Assembly: GCF_003443655.1 (NCBI RefSeq)
Contig: NZ_CP031941.1
Location: 4,400,501-4,464,500 of the forward strand
Origin: Nostoc sphaeroides
Lineage (GTDB): Bacteria; Cyanobacteriota; Cyanobacteriia; Cyanobacteriales; Nostocaceae
Reading direction: 5' to 3'
DNA: 64,000 bases
Position 1 is the first letter of the stretch, and each line of letters begins with the position of its first letter. The notes below the pieces were generated by a model. It had not been told where the DNA came from and did no database searches. It saw nothing but the letters and a program-made list of their open reading frames with translations. Both the position numbers and the translations under genes were made by a program. Shown piece after piece: positions 17,568 to 27,500 of the stretch.

Positions 17568-18200
17568 TTACTCTTCACTACTCGCTTCTTTAACTTGCCG
17601 AGACTCTAGCCACAGGGGCACAATAATTAAGGCAGCCAAGATCAGTAACGCTGCGATCGCAAATTGACCCACCCAAGCAACCAATTGCTCTAAAGAAATA
17701 ATTTTGCCAGCAAAAAAAGCCAATGTCACCATCAAACTAGCCCAAGCAACCGCTCCTAAAAAGTTGTATAAAAAGAATTTTCCAAAGGGCATTTCGGCTA
17801 TACCAGCTAGTGGTGCAGCAAAAACTCGCAACAATGCCAGAAAACGTCCAAAAAATACTGCTTTAGCACTATTTTGACTAAATTGATCTTTAATAGTCAG
17901 CAGCCGCACTTCGGAAATCCGAAATATGCTAGCAACTTTTACTAAAAAAGGCCAACCGCTAGCTCTACCAATCCAGTAGCCACAAGTGCCACCAATTACA
18001 GCACCCATAATTGCATCACCGAGAACCAGCCAGAAATTTAGTTCATCGCTGCCAGCTAGAAACCCGCCTACTAAGGTCACGGTTTCGCCAGGAAGGGGAA
18101 TGCCTAAATTTTCTAGCAAAATTCCCAAAAAAACTGCCCAATACCCGTAAGTGTGGGCGACTTCCTGGATATTTTCTAGTGAAATCAGCTCTAAAGACAT
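17568..18200 (-). CDS. DedA-family membrane protein
   Basis: 210 residues with four to five membrane segments. The DedA signature is visible: ENLGIPLPGETVTLVGG near residue 30, GRASGWPFL, and FGRFLALLRVFAAPLAGIAEMPFGKFFLYNFLGA (residues about 115-150), with the conserved FGRF...R motif. DedA proteins are proton-dependent transporters implicated in lipid-carrier or phospholipid translocation and envelope homeostasis. No operon partner; substrate unknown. Confidence 0.9.
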   Translation of the reverse strand: MSLELISLENIQEVAHTYGYWAVFLGILLENLGIPLPGETVTLVGGFLAGSDELNFWLVLGDAIMGAVIGGTCGYWIGRASGWPFLVKVASIFRISEVRLLTIKDQFSQNSAKAVFFGRFLALLRVFAAPLAGIAEMPFGKFFLYNFLGAVAWASLMVTLAFFAGKIISLEQLVAWVGQFAIAALLILAALIIVPLWLESRQVKEASSEE

Positions 18201-18687
18201 CCCGCACCGCCGCCTTTACAAATTTTTACTTTTATTATATCTTTGCTTGTTTATGCGCGGGGTGTCAATTAAACCGCTACATAGAGCCATTGAGTCATTA
18301 GTTTAATTCTGAATAATCCATAAATTATAGTTGATGGTAACGATTAATTTTTTACTATTAACTATGCATTTTTTAGAGGTAAATACCACAACTTTATAAT
18401 TTATTACAAAAAAATTAAAATATTTATAAAAAATTTATAAATATCCCGTGAAATGATAAAAATCTTGTAAAAGATACGGTTGATACCGAAATTGTTAGGC
18501 GTTTATGCCTATATTTATGAAAGTTATCACAAATTATACGGCATGAATACTGAAATAATCCCTATCAACTGCACCACTGCAATTGCCCAAATATCTGGGT
18601 AAAACAGTAATTTTGCTGTTGAAAGAGAAGAGTATTGATGTCTTTTTTCAATTTTTTGTCAAGTGTTCCAACTACCCTGTTAAATTC
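18201..18687. other. Spacer between DedA and STAS genes
   Basis: AT-rich, with no gene or strong repeat seen. The frame of the STAS gene is open upstream to 18583, but that segment does not look like STAS protein. Confidence 0.4.
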
Positions 18688-19041
18688 ATGATTCTCACAC
18701 AAGAACTTCAAGTGATTTTATTTAAACCCCAAGCAAGCATAGATTTGGAAGGCGGTAAGACTTTGAGTGAACAGATGGCTAGAGTAGTGCCCCAAGCTCA
18801 TCAACTCTGGGTTATCGACCTAGCAGAAGTTAATTTCATGGACAGTTCTGGGTTAGTCCCTTTAGTAAAAGGGTTGAAAGCTGCACGTCAGAGTGGTTGT
18901 CGCTTGGTTCTATGCAACGTGCAAGCTCCTGTACGGTTAATTTTGGAACTCACCCAACTAGATTCAGTGTTTGAAATTTTTCCCACTTACGAAGACATTT
19001 TTACCACCGTTAAAGATAACAGCCTGGTGCTAGCAGCCTAG
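18688..19041 (+). CDS. STAS-domain anti-sigma-factor antagonist
   Basis: 117 residues from ATG 18688, the start that gives a normal single-STAS length. The core motif VIDLAEVNFMDSSGLVPLVK is at about 41-60, where the Ser of DSSG is the usual phosphorylation site. RQSGCRLVLCNVQAPVRLIL and LDSVFEIFPT complete the fold. Such proteins bind anti-sigma factors or kinases in partner-switching networks in the cytosol. No kinase or phosphatase partner is adjacent. A partial echo of its 3' end (GAGAACAGTCTGGTACTAGC) appears at 19110-19138, suggesting a small local duplication. Confidence 0.88.
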   Translation: MILTQELQVILFKPQASIDLEGGKTLSEQMARVVPQAHQLWVIDLAEVNFMDSSGLVPLVKGLKAARQSGCRLVLCNVQAPVRLILELTQLDSVFEIFPTYEDIFTTVKDNSLVLAA

Positions 19042-19545
19042 ATAATAAATCTACCTATAGATGGATGGTGGAGTCAAGCAATATTTGCATTTTTTCATAT
19101 TCTCAAATCAAAGAGAACAGTCTGGTACTAGCAGGCTGATTTTCTTTTTTTATAGAGTTGAATGTTGAGCTAAACTCATGCTTTGACGTAGGTAATATCA
19201 ATAAGCTGATTAATGAACCTGCTTATCGGAAGCCATCTACTAGGGCGTAAGAAAGGTTATACTATCAGCCTTTGCGTTATTTATAACCCATATTCGGCAC
19301 TTCGCTTTGTAGTACGCTGATATTACACTTTTGGGGCTAATGGTAGTTGAATAGCGATGTCTACGACGGGCTACGCCTACGCTAAAAGTCTAGTAAGTAC
19401 CAGTGTTAATACTTAATCAAAACAATGATTTTTTGTAGGATTTCTCCGTAGGGGTTGACTTCCGCCTTGGTGTACTAGTTGGATGTATCCAAGACACTTT
19501 TTCGCGGCAAGTTTTTACCTGTTCGATTCCACCAGAATGATAACT
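19042..19545. other. Spacer with a small dispersed repeat
   Basis: Contains the partial duplication of the STAS 3' end (19110-19138) and the GCGATGTCTACGACGGGCTA repeat at 19353-19383. No gene or tRNA is seen. Confidence 0.5.
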
Positions 19546-20109
19546 TTAGGCGTTCTGGGGAGTGGAAATGTTAGTTTCTTCGTCGGATGCTGGGCGGGGG
19601 AAATTTGGTAAATCAATGCCACTGTGACTAGCATTGCGAGTTTTAAGTGCTAAACGGTAACTCACACTTTGCAGTTCTGCTTGTAGTTGGCGGTTTTCCC
19701 GTTGTAGCATTGCTACCTTTTCTCTGACTGGCGTCATCCGTTCTTCAAACTTCCGCCGATAAATTTGAGGCAACTCTTGTACTACTTGCTCCAACATCCG
19801 ACTGCGATCGGTGAGTTCTTGAACTGACTGTCGCAATTGGTAAATTTCGGAGTCACGAGTTGTAATTTGCTCTTGGTAGAACGCCACCTGCTGCTCTACA
19901 GCTTGGAGTTGTTCTTGCAAAGCCTGTAACTGGGTCAGATCGCGCTCAAGATCCGGCTGCTGGGGCATAAAATTAGTATTACCCTTTACCAGCCGGAAAA
20001 GTTCTTGAGATAGTTGTTGCACTAAGGAATCACGAAGTTGCAACTCTTGGCGTAGCTGCGATACTTCCGTAGAGAGAATTTGAATATTGGGTGTATCAGA
20101 TTGGCTCAC
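19546..20109 (-). CDS. Coiled-coil protein of unknown function
   Basis: 187 residues, mostly helical with heptad-rich segments (QLQALQEQLQAVEQQVAFYQ, then VAMLQRENRQLQAEL). There is no signal peptide or membrane segment, and a disordered tail ends STPQNA. I do not recognise a family domain. The composition suggests a cytosolic scaffold or oligomerising protein. It is transcribed in the same direction as rpsF, with about 310 bp between them that include a dispersed repeat, so co-transcription is uncertain. Confidence 0.75.
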   Translation of the reverse strand: MSQSDTPNIQILSTEVSQLRQELQLRDSLVQQLSQELFRLVKGNTNFMPQQPDLERDLTQLQALQEQLQAVEQQVAFYQEQITTRDSEIYQLRQSVQELTDRSRMLEQVVQELPQIYRRKFEERMTPVREKVAMLQRENRQLQAELQSVSYRLALKTRNASHSGIDLPNFPRPASDEETNISTPQNA

Positions 20110-20257
20110 AGTAGCTTACAGCTCCCATTCAGAATCTTGTCCACTCTTAGGTATAACTGCGGGAGTACTACCTTTGGCAAGTATTTGTTAATTTAGCATT
20201 CCCAAGCAAGTTACGAAAAAAGAAAAAACAAAATTTTATTGAATGGGATTGGACATG

Positions 20258-20371
20258 GGGCATCCCTTCTCTGCGAGACGCTACGGGAACGGCTTACCTC
20301 GGCTCCGGCTCCATCGAGCGAAGTCGAGATGCTCGGCACAAGTCGCTCAGGGCAAGTGGGCATGGGGCATT
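20258..20371. repeat. 114-bp dispersed repeat (copy 1 of 2)
   Basis: From GGGCATCCCTTCTCTGCGAG to CAAGTGGGCATGGGGCATT. The same block lies at 29123-29236 with only a few differences. Non-coding, next to rpsF here and psbE there. Confidence 0.8.
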
Positions 20372-20421
20372 GGGTATTAATTATTTCTTCCTCGTATCCC
20401 TATCCCCTATTCCCTATTCCC

Positions 20422-20796
20422 TTAGACTGTTGCAGGTGCAGGTGCAGGTGCAGGTGCAGCTACTTTAGTGGGTTTTTCTTTTTCCTCTTTAGGAGGTTTT
20501 TCTTCTTCGGCTTCCTGCTTAACTGTCAAATAGCGAATCACTTCTTCACTCAAGCGCATGGCGCGTTCAAAGGGGGCGATCGCAGTTGCAGGTGCAGTGT
20601 AGTTTAACTGGATGTAGATGCCATCGCGGTGTTTTTTGATTTCATAAGCCAGACGACGCTTACCACGATTTTGAATTTGCATATCCTGGGCGCCTTGGTC
20701 GCGAAGCAAATTCTGATATTTAGTAATTGCTTGCTCTACCTGTTCGTCTCCCAGGTCAGGACGCAGAATGTACATTGTTTCGTAACTTGTAGTCAT
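20422..20796 (-). CDS. rpsF: 30S ribosomal protein S6
   Basis: 124 residues. [20 protein letters not shown] and the RNA-binding face [20 protein letters not shown] and [18 protein letters not shown] define S6. It binds 16S rRNA with S18 in the platform of the 30S subunit. It has a C-terminal extension rich in Glu/Lys, then [11 protein letters not shown], encoded by a GCAGGT-type hexamer repeat (20431-20458). It stands apart from rpsR and ssb, which often accompany it elsewhere. GGAGAC lies upstream of the ATG. Confidence 0.97.
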   Translation of the reverse strand: MTTSYETMYILRPDLGDEQVEQAITKYQNLLRDQGAQDMQIQNRGKRRLAYEIKKHRDGIYIQLNYTAPATAIAPFERAMRLSEEVIRYLTVKQEAEEEKPPKEEKEKPTKVAAPAPAPAPATV

Positions 20797-21066
20797 ATTT
20801 TTCAGTCTCCTTATGGACAGAAATGGCTGCTGATGCTAATTTATACCTAATATAGTTCAAAATGTCGGTATTAATCAACATCTGAAGCAACAAGGAACTA
20901 TAATCTTACCAGTTTTAAATTTGAATCATTAGTCAAATCGCCGAAATTTGAATTTTTTGGATGTCCCTAATCAAAACTAGGTCGCTTCCCAGCCCCCAGA
21001 TTTCTTTAGCTATATTCCAAAAGAAACCGATACTTTTTTGCTAATGTTTACTAACAAATACACAAG

Positions 21067-21600
21067 TTAAAGAGCTAATTGGCTCTTTAACCAAGGCGTA
21101 TCAACCAATGCCCGAAGGAAAATTCCACGGGCACCATTTAGATCCCGATTCATCTTTAGCCCAGTAGAGAGAGACAAAATTTTTCTCGCTCCACCTAGAT
21201 TCTTGACGATCTCGCCTGTCCATGACACTGTTTTTGAGGTATAAGCTTCGTTGCAATCAATGACGGTTTTCGACTGTTCCCAAGCTTTCCACTTAAGAAA
21301 AGTCTTGAACTCATAATGAGAAAGCGTTAGCATCTGCCGAACAGATTTGTTTCGTAGTTTACGACGTGATTTTGATACCATCTGAGATGTTTCAAAAGTT
21401 GGTAGCAAAATTACATCAAAGTTATCAACCAAAAATCTAGCTGTTTTGTGATGTAACTCTTTAACTAAGTTTTTAATCTTGCAACGAAGTCTACTTGCAG
21501 CTTTTCTCAACCTTATTTTTTGTTGACTAGGTGATGAAGATATCCTTGAAACCAACCTATCTAAACGAAAACAAAGCTTTCTGTTCAGGGTTTAGGAATA
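21067..21600 (-). pseudogene. tnpB: TnpB of IS607-type element, internally deleted
   Basis: A TnpB start (KMRLFLNPEQKALF, about 21557-21605) overlaps the tnpA 3' end and stops almost at once. From 21555 a different frame encodes the C-terminal part: FDVILLPTFETSQMVSKSRR (RuvC-II region with Glu), EAYTSKTVSWTGE (zinc-ribbon area with a usual Cys absent) and NRDLNGARGIFLRAL (RuvC-III Asp). The middle, with the RuvC-I Asp, is missing. It is a relic of the RNA-guided nuclease TnpB and is not expected to cut DNA. Confidence 0.8.
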
Positions 21601-22160
21601 GTCGCATCTTCTTTGATTTTCTTGGTGTAACTTCTGAGTCCGTGCATTCTGCAACTGAAGACGTGAAGGATGGCAAGAAGATCGGCCGTGAGTTCGGACT
21701 CTGGGCAGTGAATAGGATTTGAGAGAACCACGATTGATCCACCGTTTTGCTCTGCCATGAATTGAAATAGCTCAAATCCAAATCTACACAATCTGTCTCT
21801 ACAGGCAATAACAATTGTGAGCTTATCACCTCGCATAAATCTGACCAGTAAGGCTTGCAATCCTTTCCTTTTGAAGTTGAGTCCACTTCCAATGTCTTTG
21901 ACGATTTCGGCGTTTGGGTATCGCTCTTGCATGAATTCAACTTGTCGCTGCAAGTCATCTCGAAGCTTTGGTGAACTAACTCGACAGTAGCAAACAAGGG
22001 TAGACTCAATTGCATCGCGTTGGTAGGACTCGACATCAAAGAGTCTTTGCCCTGCTTCGTTTTTGATGCTTTTGATCTTTCCTTCATCTGCGTACTTCCT
22101 TAAGGTGTTTGGGTGCAAACCCAGAAATTCGACTGCTTTTCTGAGTGGTATATATGCCAT
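21585..22160 (-). CDS. tnpA: IS607-family serine recombinase (TnpA)
   Basis: 191 residues. An N-terminal MerR-like helix-turn-helix (MAYIPLRKAVEFLGLHPNTL, residues 1-45) precedes the serine-recombinase catalytic domain with CYCRVSS (catalytic Ser), DLQRQVEFM, DIGSGLNFKRKGLQALL and VIACRDRLCRFGFELF. This order is characteristic of IS607 transposases, which insert with little site preference through a synaptic serine mechanism. It looks intact, while its tnpB is deleted. It might still move the element if its ends survive. Confidence 0.9.
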   Translation of the reverse strand: MAYIPLRKAVEFLGLHPNTLRKYADEGKIKSIKNEAGQRLFDVESYQRDAIESTLVCYCRVSSPKLRDDLQRQVEFMQERYPNAEIVKDIGSGLNFKRKGLQALLVRFMRGDKLTIVIACRDRLCRFGFELFQFMAEQNGGSIVVLSNPIHCPESELTADLLAILHVFSCRMHGLRSYTKKIKEDATIPKP

Positions 22161-22559
22161 AGTTAAATATTAGCATATATTAGAGATTGTTAGCAAATCA
22201 CCTACTGTTATTCAACCTCTCACTCACCCCCCAAGGGTAATGATGAGACGGTAGTGAACGTAGGTAGTCTTTTTTTTTGAAAAGATTGATCGAGCTATCA
22301 GCAATGCTTTGGGGTATTTTCCCTAAAGAAATATATTAGGTTCCCTTAAGATCCCCCCGCCTGCGGCGACCCCCCCGATAAATTGGGCGTTAGGGGATCT
22401 CTCTTAGCCAAACATATTAACCGAACCGGATTAAGACATATATTATAGCAAGCGATCGCTTTCAGGCTCAAGGCCGAATCGGTTCGCTAAAAAGCTAACT
22501 GATGATTGCTACCCGCTCACAGCCACAAAAAAGCAGATAAAAGGATATTCATTAAGGTT
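22161..22559. other. Spacer upstream of FAH-family gene
   Basis: Contains a GATCCCC/GGGGATC hairpin with a C-rich loop (about 22350-22402). One HIP1 octamer lies at 22453. No gene is seen. Confidence 0.4.
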
Positions 22560-23333
22560 ATGGCGCAACGCTATGTGCGAATTCAAAATCAAGAAGGACA
22601 GATTTACTATGGGTTACTACAACTATCCCTGAATGTGCAGGTGCTAGATGCTCCGCCCTGGTTACAAGGACAACCCACTGATTTAACTTTGACACCAGAA
22701 AATTACCAAATTCTGGCTCCCTGCGCTCCCTCAAAAATTGTGGCGGTGGGTAAGAATTATGCAGATCATGCTGCCGAAATGGGAACTCCAGTCCCTTCTG
22801 AGCCACTAATCTTTCTCAAGCCACCCACATCGATCATTCCATCTGATAAGGAAATTAAGTATCCTCCCCAGTCACAAAGAGTTGATTACGAAGGAGAGTT
22901 AGCGTTAGTGATTGGCGATTACGCCTTTGAATGTACACCAGAGGTAGCCCAAACCAAAATTTGGGGCTACACCATTGCCAATGACGTAACAGCGCGGGAT
23001 TTACAAAAACGCGATGGTCAATGGACGCGAGCCAAAGGTTTTGATACTTTCTGTCCCTTGGGGCCTTGGATCGTGCGGGAGTTAAATCCAGGAGCGAGAT
23101 TGCAAACTTTTGTGAATGACGATACCAATCCAGTCCAATCTGCCTGTATCGATCAAATGGTGTTTTCCCCCGATGTTCTAGTTTCTTATATCAGTCAGGT
23201 GATGACGCTACTACCGGGTGATTTGGTGCTTACAGGTACGCCGGAGGGTGTAAATCCATTGCATCCAGGCGATCGCGTCCGCGTCGAAATTGAAGGTATT
23301 GGTCGCCTGGAAAACACCGTAGCGCCCCGTTAA
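22560..23333 (+). CDS. Fumarylacetoacetate hydrolase (FAH) family protein
   Basis: 257 residues from ATG 22560, after AAGG; the open frame upstream does not resemble the family. VAVGKNYADHAAEMG (about 63-77) starts the FAH domain. YEGELALVIG and ANDVTARDLQKRDGQWTRAKGFDTFCPLGPW carry the metal-binding Glu/Glu/Asp, and GDLVLTGTPEGV the C-terminal loop. Members are Mg-dependent C-C hydrolases or decarboxylases of acyl-pyruvates and oxaloacetate. The substrate is not deducible; oxaloacetate or acylpyruvate are the common activities. Convergent with the Tic20 gene, 3 bp apart. Confidence 0.9.
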   Translation: MAQRYVRIQNQEGQIYYGLLQLSLNVQVLDAPPWLQGQPTDLTLTPENYQILAPCAPSKIVAVGKNYADHAAEMGTPVPSEPLIFLKPPTSIIPSDKEIKYPPQSQRVDYEGELALVIGDYAFECTPEVAQTKIWGYTIANDVTARDLQKRDGQWTRAKGFDTFCPLGPWIVRELNPGARLQTFVNDDTNPVQSACIDQMVFSPDVLVSYISQVMTLLPGDLVLTGTPEGVNPLHPGDRVRVEIEGIGRLENTVAPR

Positions 23334-23336
23334 TTT

Positions 23337-23816
23337 CTAACGCACCTGCATATACACTGCATCGGAAATCGCCGGAATTTCCGCATAACGTCCCAGTAGA
23401 GACTGAACGGCGGAATATCCAACTGCTACTACAACGCCTAGAAAGATGGTGTTAGCTACTGTTTCTATTGCAAAGCCAGTACCAGGAACCTGTTCTAAAA
23501 CTCGCACCAGTATGGAACACAAAAATATAACTATGTCCAAAAGAATCGCTTGCATTGTGTTGAAACGAATGAAGTGACTGATTTTTTCGTTTCTTACCAC
23601 TAATAGTAACAAGGCAAAGAACACAATTATTTGTCCAAATTGTCCTAAACTACCATAAAGTATTAGCACTGGTTGCAGTGGTAAAAGCAGAACTTGTAGT
23701 GCTGGAAACTGCTTCAACAAAGAGCTGCCAAAGACTAAACCATCAATTAGGGGCAGCAAATAAGGCAAGGAAGCAAAAATCCGATCTGAAACTGTTGTAG
23801 ATCCGCGCCAAGACAT
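23337..23816 (-). CDS. Tic20-family membrane protein
   Basis: 159 residues, four predicted membrane helices. The N-terminal motif VSDRIFASLPYLLPLIDGL and ISHFIRFNTMQAILLDIV match the cyanobacterial Tic20 family, relatives of the plastid inner-envelope translocon subunit. In cyanobacteria its role is not settled. It sits in the cytoplasmic or thylakoid membrane. The function of this copy is inferred only from the family. Confidence 0.88.
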   Translation of the reverse strand: MSWRGSTTVSDRIFASLPYLLPLIDGLVFGSSLLKQFPALQVLLLPLQPVLILYGSLGQFGQIIVFFALLLLVVRNEKISHFIRFNTMQAILLDIVIFLCSILVRVLEQVPGTGFAIETVANTIFLGVVVAVGYSAVQSLLGRYAEIPAISDAVYMQVR

Positions 23817-23897
23817 TATGCGTTCTCCTGTGGTTAAATTTTAATAGTTACTTGAGCTTAGGATAACGCAGTTGCTTGGTCTTGCTGGCAAATTCAA

Positions 23898-24095
23898 CTA
23901 TTCTATATGGGCGATGCGAAAACCCATCAGACACTCATACTGGTCTGGCTGCTGTTGAGTGAGTTTGCTAATGGCTTGACCACAACGCAGTTGACCCCCA
24001 CGCCAACGGGGTTGACCGCTCCTGTCAGCGAGTAAACAAGACTGGCAAACTTGCTCAGGGGCAAGGATTTGCTCGTCCATTAAAATGACTAGCAT
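23898..24095 (-). CDS. Small conserved Cys-containing protein
   Basis: 65 residues from ATG 24095, preceded by GGAGGGA at ideal spacing; the longer open frame upstream has no such site. MLVILMDEQ is followed by VCQSCLLADRSGQPRWRGGQ and LRCGQ, a CxxC plus Cys set that could bind zinc. No family is recognised. The good ribosome site and protein-like composition support a real gene. Confidence 0.65.
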   Translation of the reverse strand: MLVILMDEQILAPEQVCQSCLLADRSGQPRWRGGQLRCGQAISKLTQQQPDQYECLMGFRIAHIE

Positions 24096-24207
24096 GGAAT
24101 CCCTCCTGTAAATCCTTATTGTCACCCACATTTCACTCAGGTGAGGATACGCTTTGTAGCGGTTCAAAGAAACGCTGCTTTGTAGGTTTAGCGCGTGCTG
24201 CGCGGTT

Positions 24208-24266
24208 AAGTGTTGTGATTTGCGATCGCGCTTCGCACCCAGAGTAAGCGATCGCAAATCACACTT
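24208..24266. repeat. Long hairpin containing two HIP1 octamers
   Basis: Arms GTGATTTGCGATCGC and GCGATCGCAAATCAC (24215-24229 and 24248-24262) pair perfectly, with flanking bases extending the stem. Each arm holds GCGATCGC. It has no T-run, so a terminator role is unclear. Confidence 0.6.
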
Positions 24267-24520
24267 AAGAGCGACATCCTAACTTTTTGTAGCAAAAATC
24301 GGGGCAATCACACTTTAATAAAAATTGTCAAGTGACTCTTACATTTATTGTATGTTGTGTCTATGGCAAATGGAAATTTTGGTAAAAAATCATACAGAAA
24401 AAGTTGGCAGTTAACTAGATAGCCATTTAAGGGATGCATTTACAAAATACTGGGGTAAACTTGCAAGCAAGTTAATACACAATATAATTGGGCGGCTGGT
24501 CGGTCTGGGCATCACTCACA

Positions 24521-27500
24521 ATGGAACACTGGCAATTTCTGATACAGAAACAAGGCGATCGCTCGTGGCATATCCTAGAATCGCCAAATTTGGAAATTTT
24601 GGAAGGGGAGTATAGAGTTTTGGCTCGTTCTAACCTTCCTAATACAGACGTGGAAGTGCGGGTAACTCACTCTTCAACCCAGGAAGTTCTACCAAAGCGG
24701 CGAATTTTCAAGCGATCGCGTCGCACTAATTCAGAAGGCTTAATGGCGATAATTCCCTTTACCTACTTCGATCCGGGAGTTTGGGAGTTGCGCTGTATCG
24801 GCGATTTGATGTCGGAGCTACTCGGTAAATCTTGGCAATACAGTATCCAACTTAAAGTATTGTGCCAGGAAGTAGAGGGGAGGCAGAGGAAGCAGAGGAA
24901 GCAGGGGGAGCAGGGGGAGCAGGGGGAGAATGTAGAATCAAATTCACCCGATCGCCCAAATACTGTTTCTGAAAACTGGGAATTCACTTTCCCAGGAGAA
25001 CCCGCAATTGCGCTAGATAAAGCGATCGCTACAGAACAGGCAATTACTACAGACGACAACCCCGTTACTATTGTTGTGCTAGATGAAGGGAACTTAGAAT
25101 ATACTGCTCCAGATGAACCCGAAATTAACTTAGATCAAGCGATCGCTACAGAACAGGCGGTTACTACAGACGACAACCCCGTTACTATTGTTGTGTCAGA
25201 TGAAGGGAACTTAGAATATACTGCTCCAGATGAACCCGAAATTAACTTAGATCAAGCGATCGCTACAGAACAGGCAATTACTACAGACAGTAACTCCGTT
25301 ACTATTGTTGTGCTAGATGAAGGGAACTTAGAATATACTGCTCCAGATGAACCCGAAATTAACTTAGATCAAGCGATCGCTACAGAACAGGCGGTTACTA
25401 CAGACAGTAACTCCGTTACTATTGTTGTGCTAGATGAAGGGAACTTAGAATATACTGCTCCAGATGAACCCGAAATTAACTTAGATCAAGCGATCGCTAC
25501 AGAACAGGCAATTACTACAGACAGCAATCCTGATACCACTGTTCTGCTAGATGAAACGGCAAAAGATATTGATGAGCCTGTGAGTTCTGTGTGGCTCAAA
25601 GGTGAGACGGCAGAGCAGATTTTACAAAATTTAATAGATTTAGCTTTACCCAATTCTGAAGCCCTGCTCAATGATGAAAAGGTTACAGATTCTCCAGCAA
25701 CACAACCACCACCCCCATTACTGCTAACTTTAGACCAGGATACTTACATTGCTGGTTGGGGACAACCTCTTACAATCAATGGGCACGTAGAACTCAAAGA
25801 AAAGATAAATCTAGATCAGGCTGAAACATTATTCTCTAAAAGCCTGCGGGCGCTTGAACTAGGAATTGAACTGCGATCGCCCAAAAACTCGAAAATATTG
25901 ACCCAGGTACGGCAACCCTTACCAGATCAGGAGTTGCCCTTCACCATCAATACCTCAATTGATATTGCTGCTGACTTTGAATCAAAGTTAATTTTGGCAG
26001 ATATCAGTTTGTCTGGTAGATTCGCCGATGTTGATGAAGTCATCCGGTTAGCCAGCCAGTCCTTCACCATTACAGCAGATGTAACACAATTACTGGCAAT
26101 CACTGCCGCAGCAACACCTAGTACATCCTTAAATGACCCCATAACACCATCGGACTCGTCTGCTGCTGTCACGGAGCCGGAGGGCGCTGTAAGGATCGAT
26201 TTGAAACTATTCAATCTGGTCAAGATTCCAAAAACAGACCAGTCTCAGATACTCAATCCATCCCCAAATACACCTTTACCACCGCAAATTAACTTACAAG
26301 TTCTACGAGAAGCCACGCTGCGGGCATCTAACTTAAAAAATTCAGGCACTTCGCCTCAATTGCCGAAACTGCCCCCTATTCAAACCCATGCCAACACTCC
26401 CACAGATGTTGTTGCAGAACCCCCTACAGAACAGGAAGTTGTGGAAACGGATGCTGCTACTATGGTTGCCATCAACTTGGAGCAGTTGGTCATCAAGCAA
26501 CGTCGAACGCCAATACTCGACACTACTTTGCCATACTTGAAACGGCTACAAGCTGTGCCAGATGATACAGAAGAAGTAAAAAACAATGCTCCAGATGCAT
26601 TGGAAGTTCCAGCAGATGAAGACTTCCCGCAGTTGGATACAACTGTAGCTGATGAAAATACACTGGAATTAGTAGATGATGCCCAATTCCAAGAAGAATC
26701 TGTTGCTGAGGTAGAAGCCCAGCCAAATGCACAATTCATTACAACAGGTAACCTTTCCTCATCTCCCCTGCTTAGGAAGTGGATGCACAGCCAAGGATAC
26801 TCTTTACCTGAATCCATCGACGAACTGGAACCTGAAGACCGCGATCGCTATGTTCCAGCCCAGCAGACCCAGCTTTCTCTTAGTACTGAAACTGCCAATG
26901 TTGATGTCAACTTGCCGTTAAACGTGGATGCGGACACAGAGATATCGGAAGAAGTTCAATCGGTTTCTGATCTTGAGAACTTTGAAGAAGACGCAGACAC
27001 AGCAAAGGAAGACGATCTAGAAACAAGGGAAGATACGGTAGTAGAAGTATCCGAACCAACACTCTCAATGGCGGTAACACAACTACCGCCCCCCCCTCCT
27101 CCAATAAAAATGAATATAGCCTCAGCTTGGTTGGCGCAAGAAATCGTTGTAGATGATACATACAGTGAACTGGAAGCCAATGGGGCGAAGAATGACTTTT
27201 TTGAAGAAGAGAAGCAACCACTGTTAGGTTTATCCTCTTCCTCACCTATAACTGCGGCAGCCATTGAGCCTTTGCCAATTCCAGAACTGCATATACCAGA
27301 CGGCGAACTAATCGCTGGCAAATTTATCATAGTGCGCGTAGTACTGCCTGAAGCACCTCCCCAAGTTGTTGTCAAGTTATGGCTTGAAGATTATCAAACT
27401 CGCTGGTTACTAGAGGGGCCCCATTTACTGACAAATTTGCTACCTAATGCCTTGGGAGGATTGGAAGTGATGACGCAATTAAATATTCCCTTTGGGTGTT

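Noticed and set aside
19430-19545. Possible tRNA (GTTCGATTCC near 19521)
   Set aside because: No acceptor or anticodon stems could be fitted around the T-loop-like sequence.
21557-22087. 176-codon minus-strand ORF overlapping the IS607 recombinase
   Set aside because: Most of it is an alternative frame of tnpA; only the last ~17 codons are the tnpB start, treated with the pseudogene.
26380-26817. 145-codon and other antisense ORFs inside the large repeat protein
   Set aside because: Ser/Thr-rich antisense readings of an acidic coding sequence; no ribosome sites.
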